Source: Ruegeria sp. ANG-R
Lineage (GTDB): Bacteria; Pseudomonadota; Alphaproteobacteria; Rhodobacterales; Rhodobacteraceae
Direction: 5' to 3'
Length of the DNA stretch: 64,000 nucleotides
Assembly (NCBI RefSeq): GCF_000813985.1
Contig: NZ_JWLJ01000004.1
Location: forward strand, 62,001 to 126,000
Below are positions 1 to 9,464 of this stretch, in pieces. The translations under genes were made by a program, and so were the position numbers. The notes beneath the pieces were generated by a model. That model saw only the letters and a list, made by a program, of their open reading frames with translations, ran no database searches and was not told the DNA's origin. Position 1 is the stretch's first letter; each line of letters opens with the position of its first letter.

Positions 1-55
1 GCAAAACCTGGTCGAATTTACGGCCTGTACGCAGGATGGTGGCGGCTTGGGTCAT
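1..55 (-). CDS. TetR/AcrR-type regulator, N-terminal fragment cut by the window edge
   Basis: Reading leftward from an ATG at position 55, 18 codons are visible, beginning MTQAATILRTGRKFDQVL. A GAGGAG ribosome-binding site lies a few bases upstream of the ATG on the minus strand. The short peptide resembles the lead-in to the helix-turn-helix of TetR-family repressors, where a segment like TGRKFDQVL commonly precedes the DNA-binding helices. The gene is divergent from the AEC permease, so it may regulate it. With so few residues the family call is tentative, but the start itself looks real. Confidence 0.5.
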   Translation of the reverse strand, partial: MTQAATILRTGRKFDQVL

Positions 56-217
56 GACGTCTCCTCAAAGTGATATCCTGCAACACTATAAACCGTTCAG
101 TTCAGTTTCAACGCTTTTCGCTCTGATCGCGGCTTTGGCACAAGGTTGCAGATTCAAGAGTACCTGCTGTCACGCGCCAGGTCTTGCGACCCCGGAAAAC
201 CGTGCTAACACGTTGTC
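56..217. promoter_or_regulatory. Divergent intergenic region, regulator fragment / AEC permease
   Basis: This 162-bp AT-richer gap must hold the promoters of the two divergent genes. Positions 90-108 contain a tandem GTTCA repeat flanked by AAAC and GTTT, which gives weak dyad symmetry and could be a regulator binding site. No convincing -35/-10 pair was identified. Confidence 0.25.
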
Positions 218-1147
218 ATGGTCGAGATATTCCTGCGCACCCTGCCCTTCTTCGCAATTATTGGCTTGGGATTCTGGGCCGGGCGCAGTCGATTTTTTCC
301 ACCAGAGGCGACGGCCTATCTGACCAAATTCATATTTTTCTTCGCCCTGTCAGCAATGCTGTTTCGATTTGCGGCCACCCTGCCCTTTGCCGAAATCTTC
401 AACGGTCGGCTGATGATCGGCTATCTGATCGGAACCGTTGGCGTCTACGCAATCGCAACGATCGTCGCCTATCTGCGCGGTCTGGATATCCCTACTGCAG
501 CGGTTGAGGCACAATGCGCGGCCATCGGCAATGTCGGATTTCTGGGTTTGCCCATGCTGGCACTTTTGTTCTCCGAGGCAGCCATAGGGCCCGTAATGCT
601 GGTTCTGACCGTCGATCTGGTCGTGTTCTCATCATTGATAGTCATTCTGATCAATGCAGGCCGCGACGGCCGCCTGGGATTGGGAACGGTACGCCTGATC
701 GGGATCGGGTTGTTAAAAAACCCGATGATCCTGTCGATCTCCGGTGGATTGATATGGTCAGCGCTCCGGGTGCCTGTCCCTGATCCCCTGAACGATTTCC
801 TGACAATTCTTGGCGGCGCCGCTACTCCCGGCGCGCTGTTTGCCATCGGCGCGTCGCTGGCGGACAAATCGGCCGAGCGCATCCAGATCGCGGGTTGGCT
901 GAGTTTTTGCAAGCTGGTCCTGCATCCGCTTTTCGTGGCGCTTATGGTGATCTGGCTGATCCCGGTCGCCCCCTTCCCCGCGATGGTCGCGATCGCTGCG
1001 GCGTCGTTGCCCGTTGCGGGGAATGTCTACATGCTTGCCGCACATTATGGCGTGGCCCCGCAACGCGTGTCTGCGGCCATCTTGCTATCGACCGTGGCCA
1101 GCATAATGACCGTTCCGTTGGTAATTGGCTGGGTCAGCGCCTTCTGA
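218..1147 (+). CDS. AEC (auxin efflux carrier) family permease
   Basis: This 309-residue inner-membrane protein is hydrophobic along most of its length, with about ten predicted membrane segments in two halves joined by a more polar middle near residues 140-160. That layout and length match bacterial AEC-family carriers, which move small organic anions such as malate or malonate. Features seen are an N-terminal GFWAGR stretch, small-residue-rich helices and a C-terminal helix pair around MLAAHYG. The substrate cannot be read from sequence. The start is an ATG with only a weak upstream ribosome site. It is divergent from the TetR-like fragment and followed by a 103-bp gap before fghA. Confidence 0.8.
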   Translation: MVEIFLRTLPFFAIIGLGFWAGRSRFFPPEATAYLTKFIFFFALSAMLFRFAATLPFAEIFNGRLMIGYLIGTVGVYAIATIVAYLRGLDIPTAAVEAQCAAIGNVGFLGLPMLALLFSEAAIGPVMLVLTVDLVVFSSLIVILINAGRDGRLGLGTVRLIGIGLLKNPMILSISGGLIWSALRVPVPDPLNDFLTILGGAATPGALFAIGASLADKSAERIQIAGWLSFCKLVLHPLFVALMVIWLIPVAPFPAMVAIAAASLPVAGNVYMLAAHYGVAPQRVSAAILLSTVASIMTVPLVIGWVSAF

Positions 1148-1165
1148 TCTTCATCTTTTTCGGAA

Positions 1166-1215
1166 AACGCTCCCGCCGGAGGCACCTGCACTTTACGTCG
1201 ACGCAGCGGAGCGTT
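1166..1215 (+). terminator. Possible terminator-like inverted repeat after the AEC permease
   Basis: AACGCTCC at 1166-1173 is repeated in inverse as GGAGCGTT at 1208-1215, with a 34-nt interior. It lies between the AEC gene stop and fghA. There is no T-run directly after the right arm, so factor-independent termination is unproven. Confidence 0.3.
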
Positions 1216-1250
1216 AGCCATGGCGCGGACACAACGCAAGGATAAGCTCG

Positions 1251-2084
1251 ATGGAAACCCTTTCGGAAAACGCCTGTTTTGGTGGTGTGCAGGGCGTCTA
1301 CCGCCACACCTCCTCGGCGTGCAGATGTGATATGACATTCGGTCTGTTTCTTCCCGCCGAAGCCAAGGACGGTCCCGTTCCTGTTCTGTGGTATCTGTCG
1401 GGCCTGACGTGCACCCATGAAAACGCCATGACCAAGGCAGGTGCGCAGGGCTGGGCCGCTGAGCAAGGTATTGCGCTGGTGTTTCCCGATACCTCTCCAC
1501 GTGGCGAGGGTGTGGCAGATCACGAAGACTACGACCTGGGGCAGGGCGCTGGATTCTATGTCAATGCCACTCAAAAGCCCTGGGCGCCGCATTTCAATAT
1601 GTGGGACTATGTGGCCGAAGAGCTACCCGATCTTCTGGCTGAGAGATTTGCGATTGATACGGATCGGCAGGCAATCACCGGCCATTCCATGGGCGGGCAT
1701 GGTGCCCTGACGCTTGCGATGAACCTGCCGGGGCGCTACCGCTCGGTTTCGGCCTTCTCGCCGATTTCAAACCCGATGGGTGCGGATTGGGGCCGCAAAC
1801 AGCTCAGCGCATATCTTGGCGACGATGAATCGGCATGGGCCAAACATGACGCGTCCGCGATGATGAAAAGCGCGGGCTTCGACGGCCCCGTCCTGATCGA
1901 CACCGGTGCCGATGATCAGTTCATGGATCTGTTGCGCCCGGAAGCGCTGGCGCAGGCGATTGCTGAGCGTCGCCAGCAAGCCACATATCGCCTGCAGCCG
2001 GGCTATGACCATTCCTACTATTTCGTGTCCACCTTCATGGAGGATCACGTCACCTTTCACGCTGAAGCGCTGTACGGGGACTGA
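1251..2084 (+). CDS. fghA: S-formylglutathione hydrolase
   Basis: The 277-residue protein has the alpha/beta-hydrolase fold and length of FghA/esterase D. It hydrolyses S-formylglutathione to formate and glutathione in the last glutathione-dependent step of formaldehyde detoxification, in the cytoplasm. The nucleophile elbow GHSMGGHG places Ser at 146; Asp222 in GADDQF and His254 in GYDHSYYF complete the triad. The conserved LSGLTCTHEN segment (50-58) is also family-typical. The ATG is preceded by AAGGATAAGC. The gene is three bases upstream of sthA. The formaldehyde dehydrogenase partner is not in this window. Confidence 0.95.
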   Translation: METLSENACFGGVQGVYRHTSSACRCDMTFGLFLPAEAKDGPVPVLWYLSGLTCTHENAMTKAGAQGWAAEQGIALVFPDTSPRGEGVADHEDYDLGQGAGFYVNATQKPWAPHFNMWDYVAEELPDLLAERFAIDTDRQAITGHSMGGHGALTLAMNLPGRYRSVSAFSPISNPMGADWGRKQLSAYLGDDESAWAKHDASAMMKSAGFDGPVLIDTGADDQFMDLLRPEALAQAIAERRQQATYRLQPGYDHSYYFVSTFMEDHVTFHAEALYGD

Positions 2085-2087
2085 GGC

Positions 2088-3551
2088 ATGAGCAAATATG
2101 ATTACGACCTGATCATCATCGGCTCCGGCCCTTCGGGCCGCGCAGCGGCAATTCAGGCGGGCAAACTGCAGCGCCGGGTGCTTGTGATTGACCGCAAAGA
2201 TCGTTTTGGCGGCGTATCTGTGCACACCGGCACCATCCCATCGAAGACGCTGCGCGAGACCGTGTTGAACCTGTCGGGTTGGCGCGAACGCAGCTTTTAC
2301 GGGCGCTCCTATCGGGTCAAGGATCAGATCCGGGCCGAGGATTTGAAAGCGCGGCTGCACATGACGCTCGATCACGAGGTCGATGTGCTGGAGCATCAGT
2401 TCAATCGCAACCACGTGGAAACCTTGAACGGGCTTGCGACCTTCACCGGACCACATGAGGTAGAAGTTGCAACGGACGCGGGTGAGACCACACGCCTGAC
2501 CGCGGCCAAGTTCCTGATTGCCACCGGCACCAAAACCTACCGCCCCGATTATGTGCCTTTCAACGGCAAGACAGTGGTCGACGGCGATGATTTCCTTGAG
2601 ATGGAGGAAATTCCGCGCTCGTTATGCGTGATCGGTGCAGGTGTGATCGGCGTCGAATACGCCACGATGTTCTCGGCCCTGGACGTCCGGGTAACGCTGA
2701 TCGAACCGCGCGAGACGTTTCTGGACTTTATCGACAAGACACTGATCCACGACTTTACACATCAGATTCGTGAAAACGGGGTTGACCTGCGGCTGGGTTC
2801 GGCCGTTGAAAAGATCGAAGACGCGGGCGGCCATGTCGAGGTCACGCTGGACAACGGTCGTCACGTCCGGGCCGAGATGCTTCTGTTCGCCGCAGGGCGT
2901 ATGGGGGCGACGACGGCCCTGAACCTTGATGCTGTAGGAATCGAAACTGATCACCGCAACCGGATCACCGTCGACCGAAAAACCTATCAGACTTCGGTGC
3001 CGCATATCTACGCGACCGGTGACGTCATCGGACACCCCTCGCTGGCGTCAACGTCTTTGCAACAAGGGCGAGTCGCGGCTTGCCATGCACTTGAAACGCC
3101 CACCTTGCCGGAAAGCCCCTGGTATCCCTATGGGATCTACTCGGTGCCCGAAATCTCGACCTGTGGCATGTCCGAGGAAGAATTGCAGGAACGCGGCATC
3201 CCTTATGAGGTGGGCGTTGCACGGTTCCGCGAAACCTCGCGCGGGCATATCATGGGGCTGGAGCACGGTATGCTGAAAATGCTGTTCTCGCTCAAGACCC
3301 GCCGGGTTCTGGGTGTGCAGATCGTGGGTGAAGGCGCCACCGAGCTGATCCATATCGCGCAGGCGGTTCTGAACCTGAAGGGCACCGTGGACTATTTTGT
3401 GCAGAACACCTTCAACTATCCGACGCTGGCCGAGGCTTACAAGATCGCCGGGCTGGACGCGTTCAACCGGATGCCGATCCCGGACGAGTTCAAGGTACGC
3501 AAGACCGCGTCGAAAGCCAAACCGGCACCAAAACAGGCCAAGGAAGCGTGA
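2088..3551 (+). CDS. sthA: Soluble (Si-specific) pyridine nucleotide transhydrogenase
   Basis: This cytoplasmic flavoprotein of 487 residues exchanges hydride between NADPH and NAD+. It has the two-dinucleotide-domain plan of class I disulfide oxidoreductases: an N-terminal FAD motif [12 protein letters not shown], an NAD(P) motif [12 protein letters not shown] near residue 183, and the second FAD motif YATGDVIG. The region that holds the redox cysteine pair in lipoamide dehydrogenase reads [15 protein letters not shown] here, without either cysteine. That is the hallmark of SthA rather than Lpd. The C-terminus has an extra Lys/Ala/Pro-rich tail compared with the roughly 466-residue E. coli enzyme. 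It follows fghA by 3 bp and overlaps the next gene. Confidence 0.92.
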   Translation: MSKYDYDLIIIGSGPSGRAAAIQAGKLQRRVLVIDRKDRFGGVSVHTGTIPSKTLRETVLNLSGWRERSFYGRSYRVKDQIRAEDLKARLHMTLDHEVDVLEHQFNRNHVETLNGLATFTGPHEVEVATDAGETTRLTAAKFLIATGTKTYRPDYVPFNGKTVVDGDDFLEMEEIPRSLCVIGAGVIGVEYATMFSALDVRVTLIEPRETFLDFIDKTLIHDFTHQIRENGVDLRLGSAVEKIEDAGGHVEVTLDNGRHVRAEMLLFAAGRMGATTALNLDAVGIETDHRNRITVDRKTYQTSVPHIYATGDVIGHPSLASTSLQQGRVAACHALETPTLPESPWYPYGIYSVPEISTCGMSEEELQERGIPYEVGVARFRETSRGHIMGLEHGMLKMLFSLKTRRVLGVQIVGEGATELIHIAQAVLNLKGTVDYFVQNTFNYPTLAEAYKIAGLDAFNRMPIPDEFKVRKTASKAKPAPKQAKEA

Positions 3552-4003
3552 CCACGCTTTATATCGATGGCGATGCCTGCCCTGTAAAGGCCGAGGCCGA
3601 ACGGGTTGCAACCCGTCACAGGGTGCCGATGGCACTTGTCTCCAATGGTGGCCTGCGCCCATCGGCGAACCCGCTGGTTCAGGTCGTCATCGTTGCGGAA
3701 GGTGCGGATGAGGCCGACAAGTGGATTGCTGACCAAAGTGGTCCGGGGGACGTGGTTGTAACGTCCGATATCCCCTTGGCCGCGAAGTGCGTCGAGGCAG
3801 GCGCCCGTGTGCTGCGCCCGAATGGCGAGACATTCACCGCAGCAAATATTGGCCAGCAACTTGCCATGCGCGATCTGATGGCCGATTTGCGGGCGGCAAA
3901 CCCGCTGGGCACCGGCGGAGGCGGTAAACCGTTCTCAAAGGCCGATCGATCTCGATTTCTGGATGCGCTCGAGCGTGAGTTGCGAGCGGCAAAACGCGGG
4001 TGA
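3548..4003 (+). CDS. YaiI/YqxD family protein (DUF188)
   Basis: A 151-residue cytoplasmic protein beginning [14 protein letters not shown], the diagnostic N-terminus of the DUF188 (YaiI/YqxD) family, with a glycine-rich segment [17 protein letters not shown] near residues 117-133. These proteins have a PIN-like fold and no firmly assigned reaction. The start is GTG and shares four bases (GTGA) with the sthA stop, so translation is probably coupled. The operon fghA-sthA-DUF188 ends here. Confidence 0.88.
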   Translation: MTTLYIDGDACPVKAEAERVATRHRVPMALVSNGGLRPSANPLVQVVIVAEGADEADKWIADQSGPGDVVVTSDIPLAAKCVEAGARVLRPNGETFTAANIGQQLAMRDLMADLRAANPLGTGGGGKPFSKADRSRFLDALERELRAAKRG

Positions 4004-4148
4004 GGCTCCCGCCGGGCCGGATTGCATCACAGATGCACCCCGTCCAGTTGGGCGGGGCAGCGCTACGCGCTGCGGAATCCGCTCTTGAAACCCGGCGCGA
4101 TGATTGGTTCATTCGTCTCAATTCGGTAGCATACAGACAGGATCGCCC
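4004..4148. other. Hairpin-rich intergenic spacer
   Basis: The gap after the DUF188 gene contains four short perfect hairpins in a row: GCGGG/CCCGC at 3996-4012 (spanning the stop codon), GCATC/GATGC at 4024-4036, GCAGCGC/GCGCTGC with a 3-nt loop at 4057-4073, and GCGG/CCGC at 4072-4082. None is followed by a strong T-run. They may serve as a transcription end or RNA-stability element. No gene is seen. Confidence 0.4.
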
Positions 4149-4769
4149 ATGCCTATAGAGGCCGTGATTTTCGATATTGGCAACGTTCTGATCGAATGGC
4201 AGCCTGAACGCTATTATGACCGTGTGATTGGCGAAGACCGCAGAAAGGCGATGTTTGCCGAGGTCGATCCGCACGGAATGAATGATCTGGTCGACCAGGG
4301 GCATCATTTCACAGATACAATATATCGGTGGGCGGACAAATACCCCGAATGGCGGGAAGAAATCCGCATGTGGCATGACAATTGGATTGAACTTGCCGCG
4401 CCCGAGATACCGCATTCGGTCCGGCTGTTACGAGCCCTGCGGTCCGAGGGTATACCGGTCTTTGCTTTGAGTAATTTCGGGGTGCAGAATTTCGACTATG
4501 CCAGCACCGTCTATCCGTTTCTGAATGAGTTTGATCGTCAGTATGTTTCGGGCCGAATGAAAGCCGTCAAACCATACAAACCGATATATGAGATGGTCGA
4601 GGCGGATTGCGGCCTGCCGCCCCAGTCTCTTCTATTTGCGGATGACCGAATCGAAAATATTGAAACCGCACGAGCGCGCGGGTGGCAAACCCATCATTTT
4701 CAATCTCCGGAAGGCTGGGCTGAAAGGCTGATCGCCGAAGGTCTGCTGACGGAAGCTCAGGCACGTTGA
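4149..4769 (+). CDS. HAD-superfamily hydrolase, subfamily IA
   Basis: A 206-residue soluble phosphatase-like protein. Motif I is VIFDIGNVLIEW near the N-terminus; the DxGN form replaces the usual DxD and is typical of the YihX/epoxide-hydrolase-like branch. Motif II is ALSNFG, motif III lies around KPYKPIYE and motif IV is LLFADDRIENIETA. I chose the ATG at 4149, which puts motif I at residues 5-16 as in homologues; an upstream in-frame ATG at 4104 would add 15 unlikely residues. Its stop overlaps the start of the following gene. The substrate is unknown, but sugar phosphates are common for the group. Confidence 0.85.
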   Translation: MPIEAVIFDIGNVLIEWQPERYYDRVIGEDRRKAMFAEVDPHGMNDLVDQGHHFTDTIYRWADKYPEWREEIRMWHDNWIELAAPEIPHSVRLLRALRSEGIPVFALSNFGVQNFDYASTVYPFLNEFDRQYVSGRMKAVKPYKPIYEMVEADCGLPPQSLLFADDRIENIETARARGWQTHHFQSPEGWAERLIAEGLLTEAQAR

Positions 4770-5674
4770 ACGTACTCCAGATACCATTCGCAGAAGGTGA
4801 GGCCAGGCTTGATTGGATCGAGTTGGCGCAGGCTATTGCAGATGGCCATCAACGTCCACGCGCGCAGATCGAAGATACGTTTCTGTACCGGGGCAAAGAC
4901 ACGTTGTTATCACGCTCAGCCTGGGTCGATGGTTTGGGCATCGCTGTGAAATCGACGACGATATTCCCTGACAATGCGCAGATCGGGCGACCCGTGATTG
5001 ACGGATCGGTCAGTGTGTATGACGACGCTGACGGGCGGCTGGCAGCTCTTATCGATTTCTTCCTTGTGACCAAGTGGAAAACTGCGGGCGATAGCCTGTT
5101 GGGGGCGCTCAGACTGGCCAATCCCGACAGCCGCAACATAGTGATCGTCGGTGCGGGACCCGTCGCGTCGTCCCTGTGCGAGGCTTTCACGGCGGGCTTT
5201 CCACGCGCCCGGATTTCTCTGTGGAACCGGACAAGCGCCAAGGCCGAGGCTCTTGCGAGAAAGCTGGGTTATGTTGACGTCGCCTATGATCTGGCGGACG
5301 CCGTCAGCCGCGCAGATATCATCGCAACCGCCACGATGAGCACGCAGCCAGTCATCCGGGGAGAATGGCTGCATCCCGGTCAGCACCTGAATCTGGTCGG
5401 AGCCTATCGACCGGATATGCGCGAGGCCGACGATACCGTGCTGCAGCGCGCGTCGATCTACATGGACAGCTTTGACTCGACCGTCGATCATATCGGAGAG
5501 ATCAGGATTCCTATCGTTGAAGGCACCATTTCACACGATGATCTGATCGCCGATTATTATGCGCTGGATAAGTTCTCGCCGAACCCATCCGCGATAACGG
5601 TGTTCAAGAACGGCGGCGGCGCTCATCTGGATCTGATGACCAGCCGCTACATCATCGACAAGTTCCAGGCGTGA
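4766..5674 (+). CDS. Ornithine cyclodeaminase / mu-crystallin family protein
   Basis: A 302-residue NAD(P)-dependent enzyme of the ornithine cyclodeaminase/alanine dehydrogenase fold. The Rossmann segment NIVIVGAGPVASSL lies near residue 125, the substrate-side lysine is in GIAVKSTTIFPDN, and the family motif NLVGAYRPDMREAD follows. Members include ornithine cyclodeaminase, alanine dehydrogenase and pyrroline-2-carboxylate reductase, which cannot be separated here. The start is TTG inside TTGA, overlapping the stop of the HAD gene, so it is probably translationally coupled. Its TGA directly abuts the stop codon of the convergent MFS gene with no spacer. Confidence 0.82.
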   Translation: MNVLQIPFAEGEARLDWIELAQAIADGHQRPRAQIEDTFLYRGKDTLLSRSAWVDGLGIAVKSTTIFPDNAQIGRPVIDGSVSVYDDADGRLAALIDFFLVTKWKTAGDSLLGALRLANPDSRNIVIVGAGPVASSLCEAFTAGFPRARISLWNRTSAKAEALARKLGYVDVAYDLADAVSRADIIATATMSTQPVIRGEWLHPGQHLNLVGAYRPDMREADDTVLQRASIYMDSFDSTVDHIGEIRIPIVEGTISHDDLIADYYALDKFSPNPSAITVFKNGGGAHLDLMTSRYIIDKFQA

Positions 5675-6916
5675 TCACACTGCCGCGGCAACTGCGGAGC
5701 GGTCCTCTTTTATAGGTAGGTGTATGATTGCACTAAAGGCCCCGATCGCGACACCAATCCACCAGACCATTGTGTAGTCACCGTATTGATCATACATGCG
5801 CCCGCCCAGCCAGATGCCCAAAAAACTGCCGATCTGATGGCTGAGGAAAACAATTCCGTAAAGTGTTCCCATGTATCGCAGGCCATAAAGATGAGCGACC
5901 AGACCCGAAGTCAGCGGCACTGTCGCAAGCCAAAGCGATCCCATTACCAATGAGAACGCTATAACCGAAAGGGGCGTGATCGGGAACACGATGAATGTGC
6001 CTGCTGCGAGCGTGCGGCCCGTGTAAACGGCTGCGAGCAGGTACTTCTTTGGAAAACGGCTTCCCGCCCAGCCCGCCAGAAGTGTTCCACCGATATTGGC
6101 CAGCCCAATCAGCGAAATGGCAATCGCACCCAAGGCTGATGTTGTCGTGATGCCCATGGAATACAGCAGTCCTCCGGGCTCGATCGGGCCGCACATCTCG
6201 GTGACGAATGCAGGGAAATGGGCCGTTACAAAACCCAGTTGATAGCCACAGCTGAAAAATCCGATTGCGATCAACGCATATGAAGGGTCGCGGAAAGCCT
6301 TGGTCAGGATTTGCCCCATGCTTTCTTCCAGTTCGGTCTTACTGACCGGTTGTGGTGCGCGCATGAAAGGCAACGTCAGTATCAAGGCCAGAATTGCCAC
6401 GGCGAAGACAAGGAAAACCTGCTGCCAGGGCAAGAACGTCAGCAACCATTCGGCCGTAGGTGCCCCGATCACCTGTCCGAAGCTGCCTGCAGCGGTGACG
6501 ATGGCCAATGACATAGAACGGTTTTCGTCTGACGATGCCCGACCAACGACTGCGAGGACCAAGCCAAACCCCGTTCCGGCGATACCGAATCCCACGAGCC
6601 ACGCATACATCTGATGTTCAAAGGGTGTAACCGACCATGCCGACAGCACCAATCCCGCCGTATAGGTCAAAGCGCCCAGGACAATTGCGCGCCGGTCCCC
6701 TATCCTCTCGGCTATGGCGCCAAAGATCGGCTGCCCGATCCCCCACGCCAGGTTCTGGATCGCGATGGCCATCGAAAAGTCGGTACGCAGCCAGCCGAAT
6801 TCATCCGCGATGGGAATCTGGAACACACCGAATGAGGCGCGCACCGCGAAACTTACAGTAATGATGATACACCCGACAATCAGGATCGGGTTCAACAGGC
6901 GGGCGGACTGCGGCAT
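5675..6916 (-). CDS. MFS transporter
   Basis: A 413-residue permease with about twelve membrane helices. The N-terminal half has the RxGD/RR loop pattern typical of the major facilitator superfamily (AERIGDRRAIVLG near residues 65-77), and there is a central charged loop near residues 185-205. It resembles the oxalate/formate-antiporter-like and monocarboxylate-like group of MFS proteins, but the substrate is not deducible. It is convergent with, and directly abuts, the ornithine cyclodeaminase-like gene, and is divergent from zapE across 118 bp. Confidence 0.82.
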   Translation of the reverse strand: MPQSARLLNPILIVGCIIITVSFAVRASFGVFQIPIADEFGWLRTDFSMAIAIQNLAWGIGQPIFGAIAERIGDRRAIVLGALTYTAGLVLSAWSVTPFEHQMYAWLVGFGIAGTGFGLVLAVVGRASSDENRSMSLAIVTAAGSFGQVIGAPTAEWLLTFLPWQQVFLVFAVAILALILTLPFMRAPQPVSKTELEESMGQILTKAFRDPSYALIAIGFFSCGYQLGFVTAHFPAFVTEMCGPIEPGGLLYSMGITTTSALGAIAISLIGLANIGGTLLAGWAGSRFPKKYLLAAVYTGRTLAAGTFIVFPITPLSVIAFSLVMGSLWLATVPLTSGLVAHLYGLRYMGTLYGIVFLSHQIGSFLGIWLGGRMYDQYGDYTMVWWIGVAIGAFSAIIHLPIKEDRSAVAAAV

Positions 6917-7034
6917 GGGGGCTCCGGACTTTTGTTCTGTCAGACGTTAGCGGGACAGGCTGAAGCGTCAATTCAGGAGTTTTGTGGCGCCAGTTCAGCA
7001 AAATTGATGTGTCAGGAAAAAAGGTTTCTTTTCA

Positions 7035-8123
7035 ATGTACGAGTCGGGCGGTATGCCTCAACATATGACGGATTTGATTTCGCTTTATGAAAATCGTATC
7101 GCCGATGGTTCTCTGACGCGGGACGACGCGCAAGAAGCCGTTCTGCCCCGGTTTGAGCGAATTCGGGCTGCATTGGCAGAGCCGGCGAAACGCGGTTTTT
7201 TCCGTAAAGCGCCACCTCCGCCCAAGGGGCTGTATCTTTGGGGCGGCGTCGGACGCGGTAAGTCGATGTTGATGGATATGTTTGTCGGGACGTTGGGTGA
7301 TACCCCCGTCCGCCGGGTTCATTTCCACGCCTTCATGCAGGAAATTCACACCGGCCTGCACAAGGCGCGTGAAGACGGTGTCGAGGATGCGTTGGCCCCG
7401 GTGGCCGAAGCGGTCGTCAAATCTGTGCGCGTGCTGGCCTTTGACGAGATGCAGATCACCGATATCACCGACGCGATGATCGTTGGGCGGCTCTTTGATA
7501 TGCTCCATAAGGGTGGGGTTGTGATTGTCACAACATCCAACAGGCATCCGGACGATCTGTACAAGGACGGACTGAACCGGCAATTGTTCCTGCCTTTCAT
7601 CCAGCACATCAAGGAGCAGCTGGAGGTGTGGGAACTGGCCTCACCCACGGATTACCGGCAGAATCGGCTTGAGGGTTCGCCGGTTTACTTCACCCCCATC
7701 GGACCAGAAGCGCGAAACAAGATTCGCGCCGTGTGGAATGATCTGTCAGGTGGCCCGGCGGAGCCGCTGGCCCTGCAGATCAAGGGCCGGGAGGTTGTAC
7801 TGCCCGCGTTTCGCAACGGCGTGGCACGCGCATCGTTCTATGATCTTTGCGGACGGATGCTGGGGCCAGGAGACTATCTGGCGATCGCCGAGGCGCTTAA
7901 AGTACTAGTGCTGGAAGACGTTCCGCGCCTGTCGCGTAACAATTTCAACGAGGCCAAGCGGTTTGTCACGCTGATCGACGCGCTGTATGAGGCAAAGGTC
8001 CGGCTGATCTGTTCTGCCGCCGCCGAACCAGAGATGCTGTATGTCGAAGGCGAAGGTACGTTTGAATTCGAACGTACGGCGTCGCGGCTGCGTGAGATGC
8101 AGGATAGGAACTGGGGAAAATAG
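7035..8123 (+). CDS. zapE: Cell division protein ZapE (AFG1-like ATPase)
   Basis: A 362-residue P-loop ATPase. Walker A is GGVGRGKSMLMD (near residues 72-83) and Walker B is VLAFDEMQITD; the sensor-like TTSNRHPDDLYKDGL follows. These are the signatures of the ZapE/AFG1 (LACE1) family, which in E. coli acts on FtsZ at the division ring and in mitochondria helps turn over membrane proteins. The length matches the family. The first of three nearby ATGs (7035, 7053, 7065) is used; the true start could be either of the later two. Confidence 0.92.
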   Translation: MYESGGMPQHMTDLISLYENRIADGSLTRDDAQEAVLPRFERIRAALAEPAKRGFFRKAPPPPKGLYLWGGVGRGKSMLMDMFVGTLGDTPVRRVHFHAFMQEIHTGLHKAREDGVEDALAPVAEAVVKSVRVLAFDEMQITDITDAMIVGRLFDMLHKGGVVIVTTSNRHPDDLYKDGLNRQLFLPFIQHIKEQLEVWELASPTDYRQNRLEGSPVYFTPIGPEARNKIRAVWNDLSGGPAEPLALQIKGREVVLPAFRNGVARASFYDLCGRMLGPGDYLAIAEALKVLVLEDVPRLSRNNFNEAKRFVTLIDALYEAKVRLICSAAAEPEMLYVEGEGTFEFERTASRLREMQDRNWGK

Positions 8124-8155
8124 GGGCTCTGCCCCCGCCCGACCCTGACGGGTCG
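8123..8155. terminator. Paired hairpins between convergent zapE and folC
   Basis: Two adjacent stem-loops lie in the 66-bp gap: GGGGC/GCCCC around a 3-nt loop (8123-8135) and CGACCC/GGGTCG around the tetraloop TGAC (8140-8155). The symmetric stems could end transcription from both sides. The plus-strand sequence then runs to a TATTTTTG motif at 8168-8175, a short distance further on. Confidence 0.55.
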
Positions 8156-8189
8156 GTCTCCCCCGGAGTATTTTTGACCAGGTGAAGGA

Positions 8190-9464
8190 TCAGGCGTTTT
8201 CTCGGAGGATGTTTCCCGCGAGATAAAGTGATCCGCAGATCAGAACACGTGCATCGGGCGTTTCAGCGGTGATTGCGACAAGGGCGTCTGCAACGCTTTC
8301 GGCTGTTGATGCGGAAAGGTTGACTTTAGCGGCTGCGGCTGCGGTTTCGTCGGCACTCAGGGTGTTTTGTTCGCCGGGGATCGAGACGGCGGTCAGGCTA
8401 TCGGCTTTTTGCGCCAAGGGTGCAAGGTAGCCGGTGACATCCTTGGTATTCAGCATACCGCAAATCATATGCGTCGGTCGGGCGGGCAAGGAGGACAACA
8501 CATCGGCCAGTGCGAGACCTGCAGCCGCGTTGTGGCCGCCGTCCAGCCAAAGCTCGGCATGTGGGGCCTGTTCGACCAGAGGACCGGCTTTCAGACGCTG
8601 CATGCGGGCGGGCCATTCGGCTTTGGTGACTGCGGCCTCATAGGCGTCATCGCCCATTTGCAGATGGCGCAATACGGCCAGGGCTGCACCCGCGTTCTGG
8701 ATCTGGTGGCCTCCCAGCAGGTTTGGCATCGGCAGATCGCGCAAACCTGTTTCGTCCTGATAGATCAAGCGCCCGTTTTCGGTGTGCACATGCCAGTGCT
8801 GCCCATGAACCATCAGTGGGGCACCCAGGCGCGCGGCAGTATACTCGATAACTTCCAGCGCTTCTTCCTGCTGCGGACCAACGATACAGGGAACACCCGG
8901 CTTGATAATCCCTGCTTTTTCGGCGGCGATCTTGCCCAGCGTGTCGCCGAGGAATTGCTCATGATCAATCGACACCGGAGTAATGACGGTCACCTCGGGT
9001 TGTTCGACCACATTGGTCGCGTCCAGACGCCCGCCCAGGCCGACTTCAAGCAGCGTATAATCCGCCTGAGCGCGGGAAAACGCCAGCAGAGCGGCGCAGG
9101 TCGTGATCTCGAAATAGGTGATGTTTTCACCACCATTGGCGGCGTAGCATTCGTCCAGCACGGCGGTGAGGTTGGATTCGGAAATCAGCTCTCCGCCGAG
9201 CCGGATGCGTTCATGAAACCGGGCGAGATGGGGCGAGGTATAGGCATGGACCGCGCGCCCTGCCCCTTCGAGCCCGGCCCGTATCATGGCCTGAGTCGAA
9301 CCCTTGCCGTTTGTCCCGGCGATATGAATGACCGGAGGCAGCTTGGTTTGCGGATTGTCCAGCGCCGCCAGCAAACGCCAGACCCGATCCAGGGTCAAAT
9401 CGATGATCTTAGGGTGCAGCGCCATCATCCGGTCAAGGATGACATCCGAGGTCCGGGTGGTCAT
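8190..9464 (-). CDS. folC: Bifunctional dihydrofolate synthase / folylpolyglutamate synthase
   Basis: The 424-residue cytoplasmic ligase adds glutamate to dihydropteroate and tetrahydrofolates with ATP. The Mur-ligase-type P-loop [13 protein letters not shown] lies near residues 48-60; [16 protein letters not shown] and the family signature [12 protein letters not shown] are present. The C-terminal domain contains [11 protein letters not shown]. Its start codon overlaps the stop of accD by four bases, the accD-folC pairing found in many bacteria, so the two are co-translated. Confidence 0.95.
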   Translation of the reverse strand: MTTRTSDVILDRMMALHPKIIDLTLDRVWRLLAALDNPQTKLPPVIHIAGTNGKGSTQAMIRAGLEGAGRAVHAYTSPHLARFHERIRLGGELISESNLTAVLDECYAANGGENITYFEITTCAALLAFSRAQADYTLLEVGLGGRLDATNVVEQPEVTVITPVSIDHEQFLGDTLGKIAAEKAGIIKPGVPCIVGPQQEEALEVIEYTAARLGAPLMVHGQHWHVHTENGRLIYQDETGLRDLPMPNLLGGHQIQNAGAALAVLRHLQMGDDAYEAAVTKAEWPARMQRLKAGPLVEQAPHAELWLDGGHNAAAGLALADVLSSLPARPTHMICGMLNTKDVTGYLAPLAQKADSLTAVSIPGEQNTLSADETAAAAAKVNLSASTAESVADALVAITAETPDARVLICGSLYLAGNILRENA

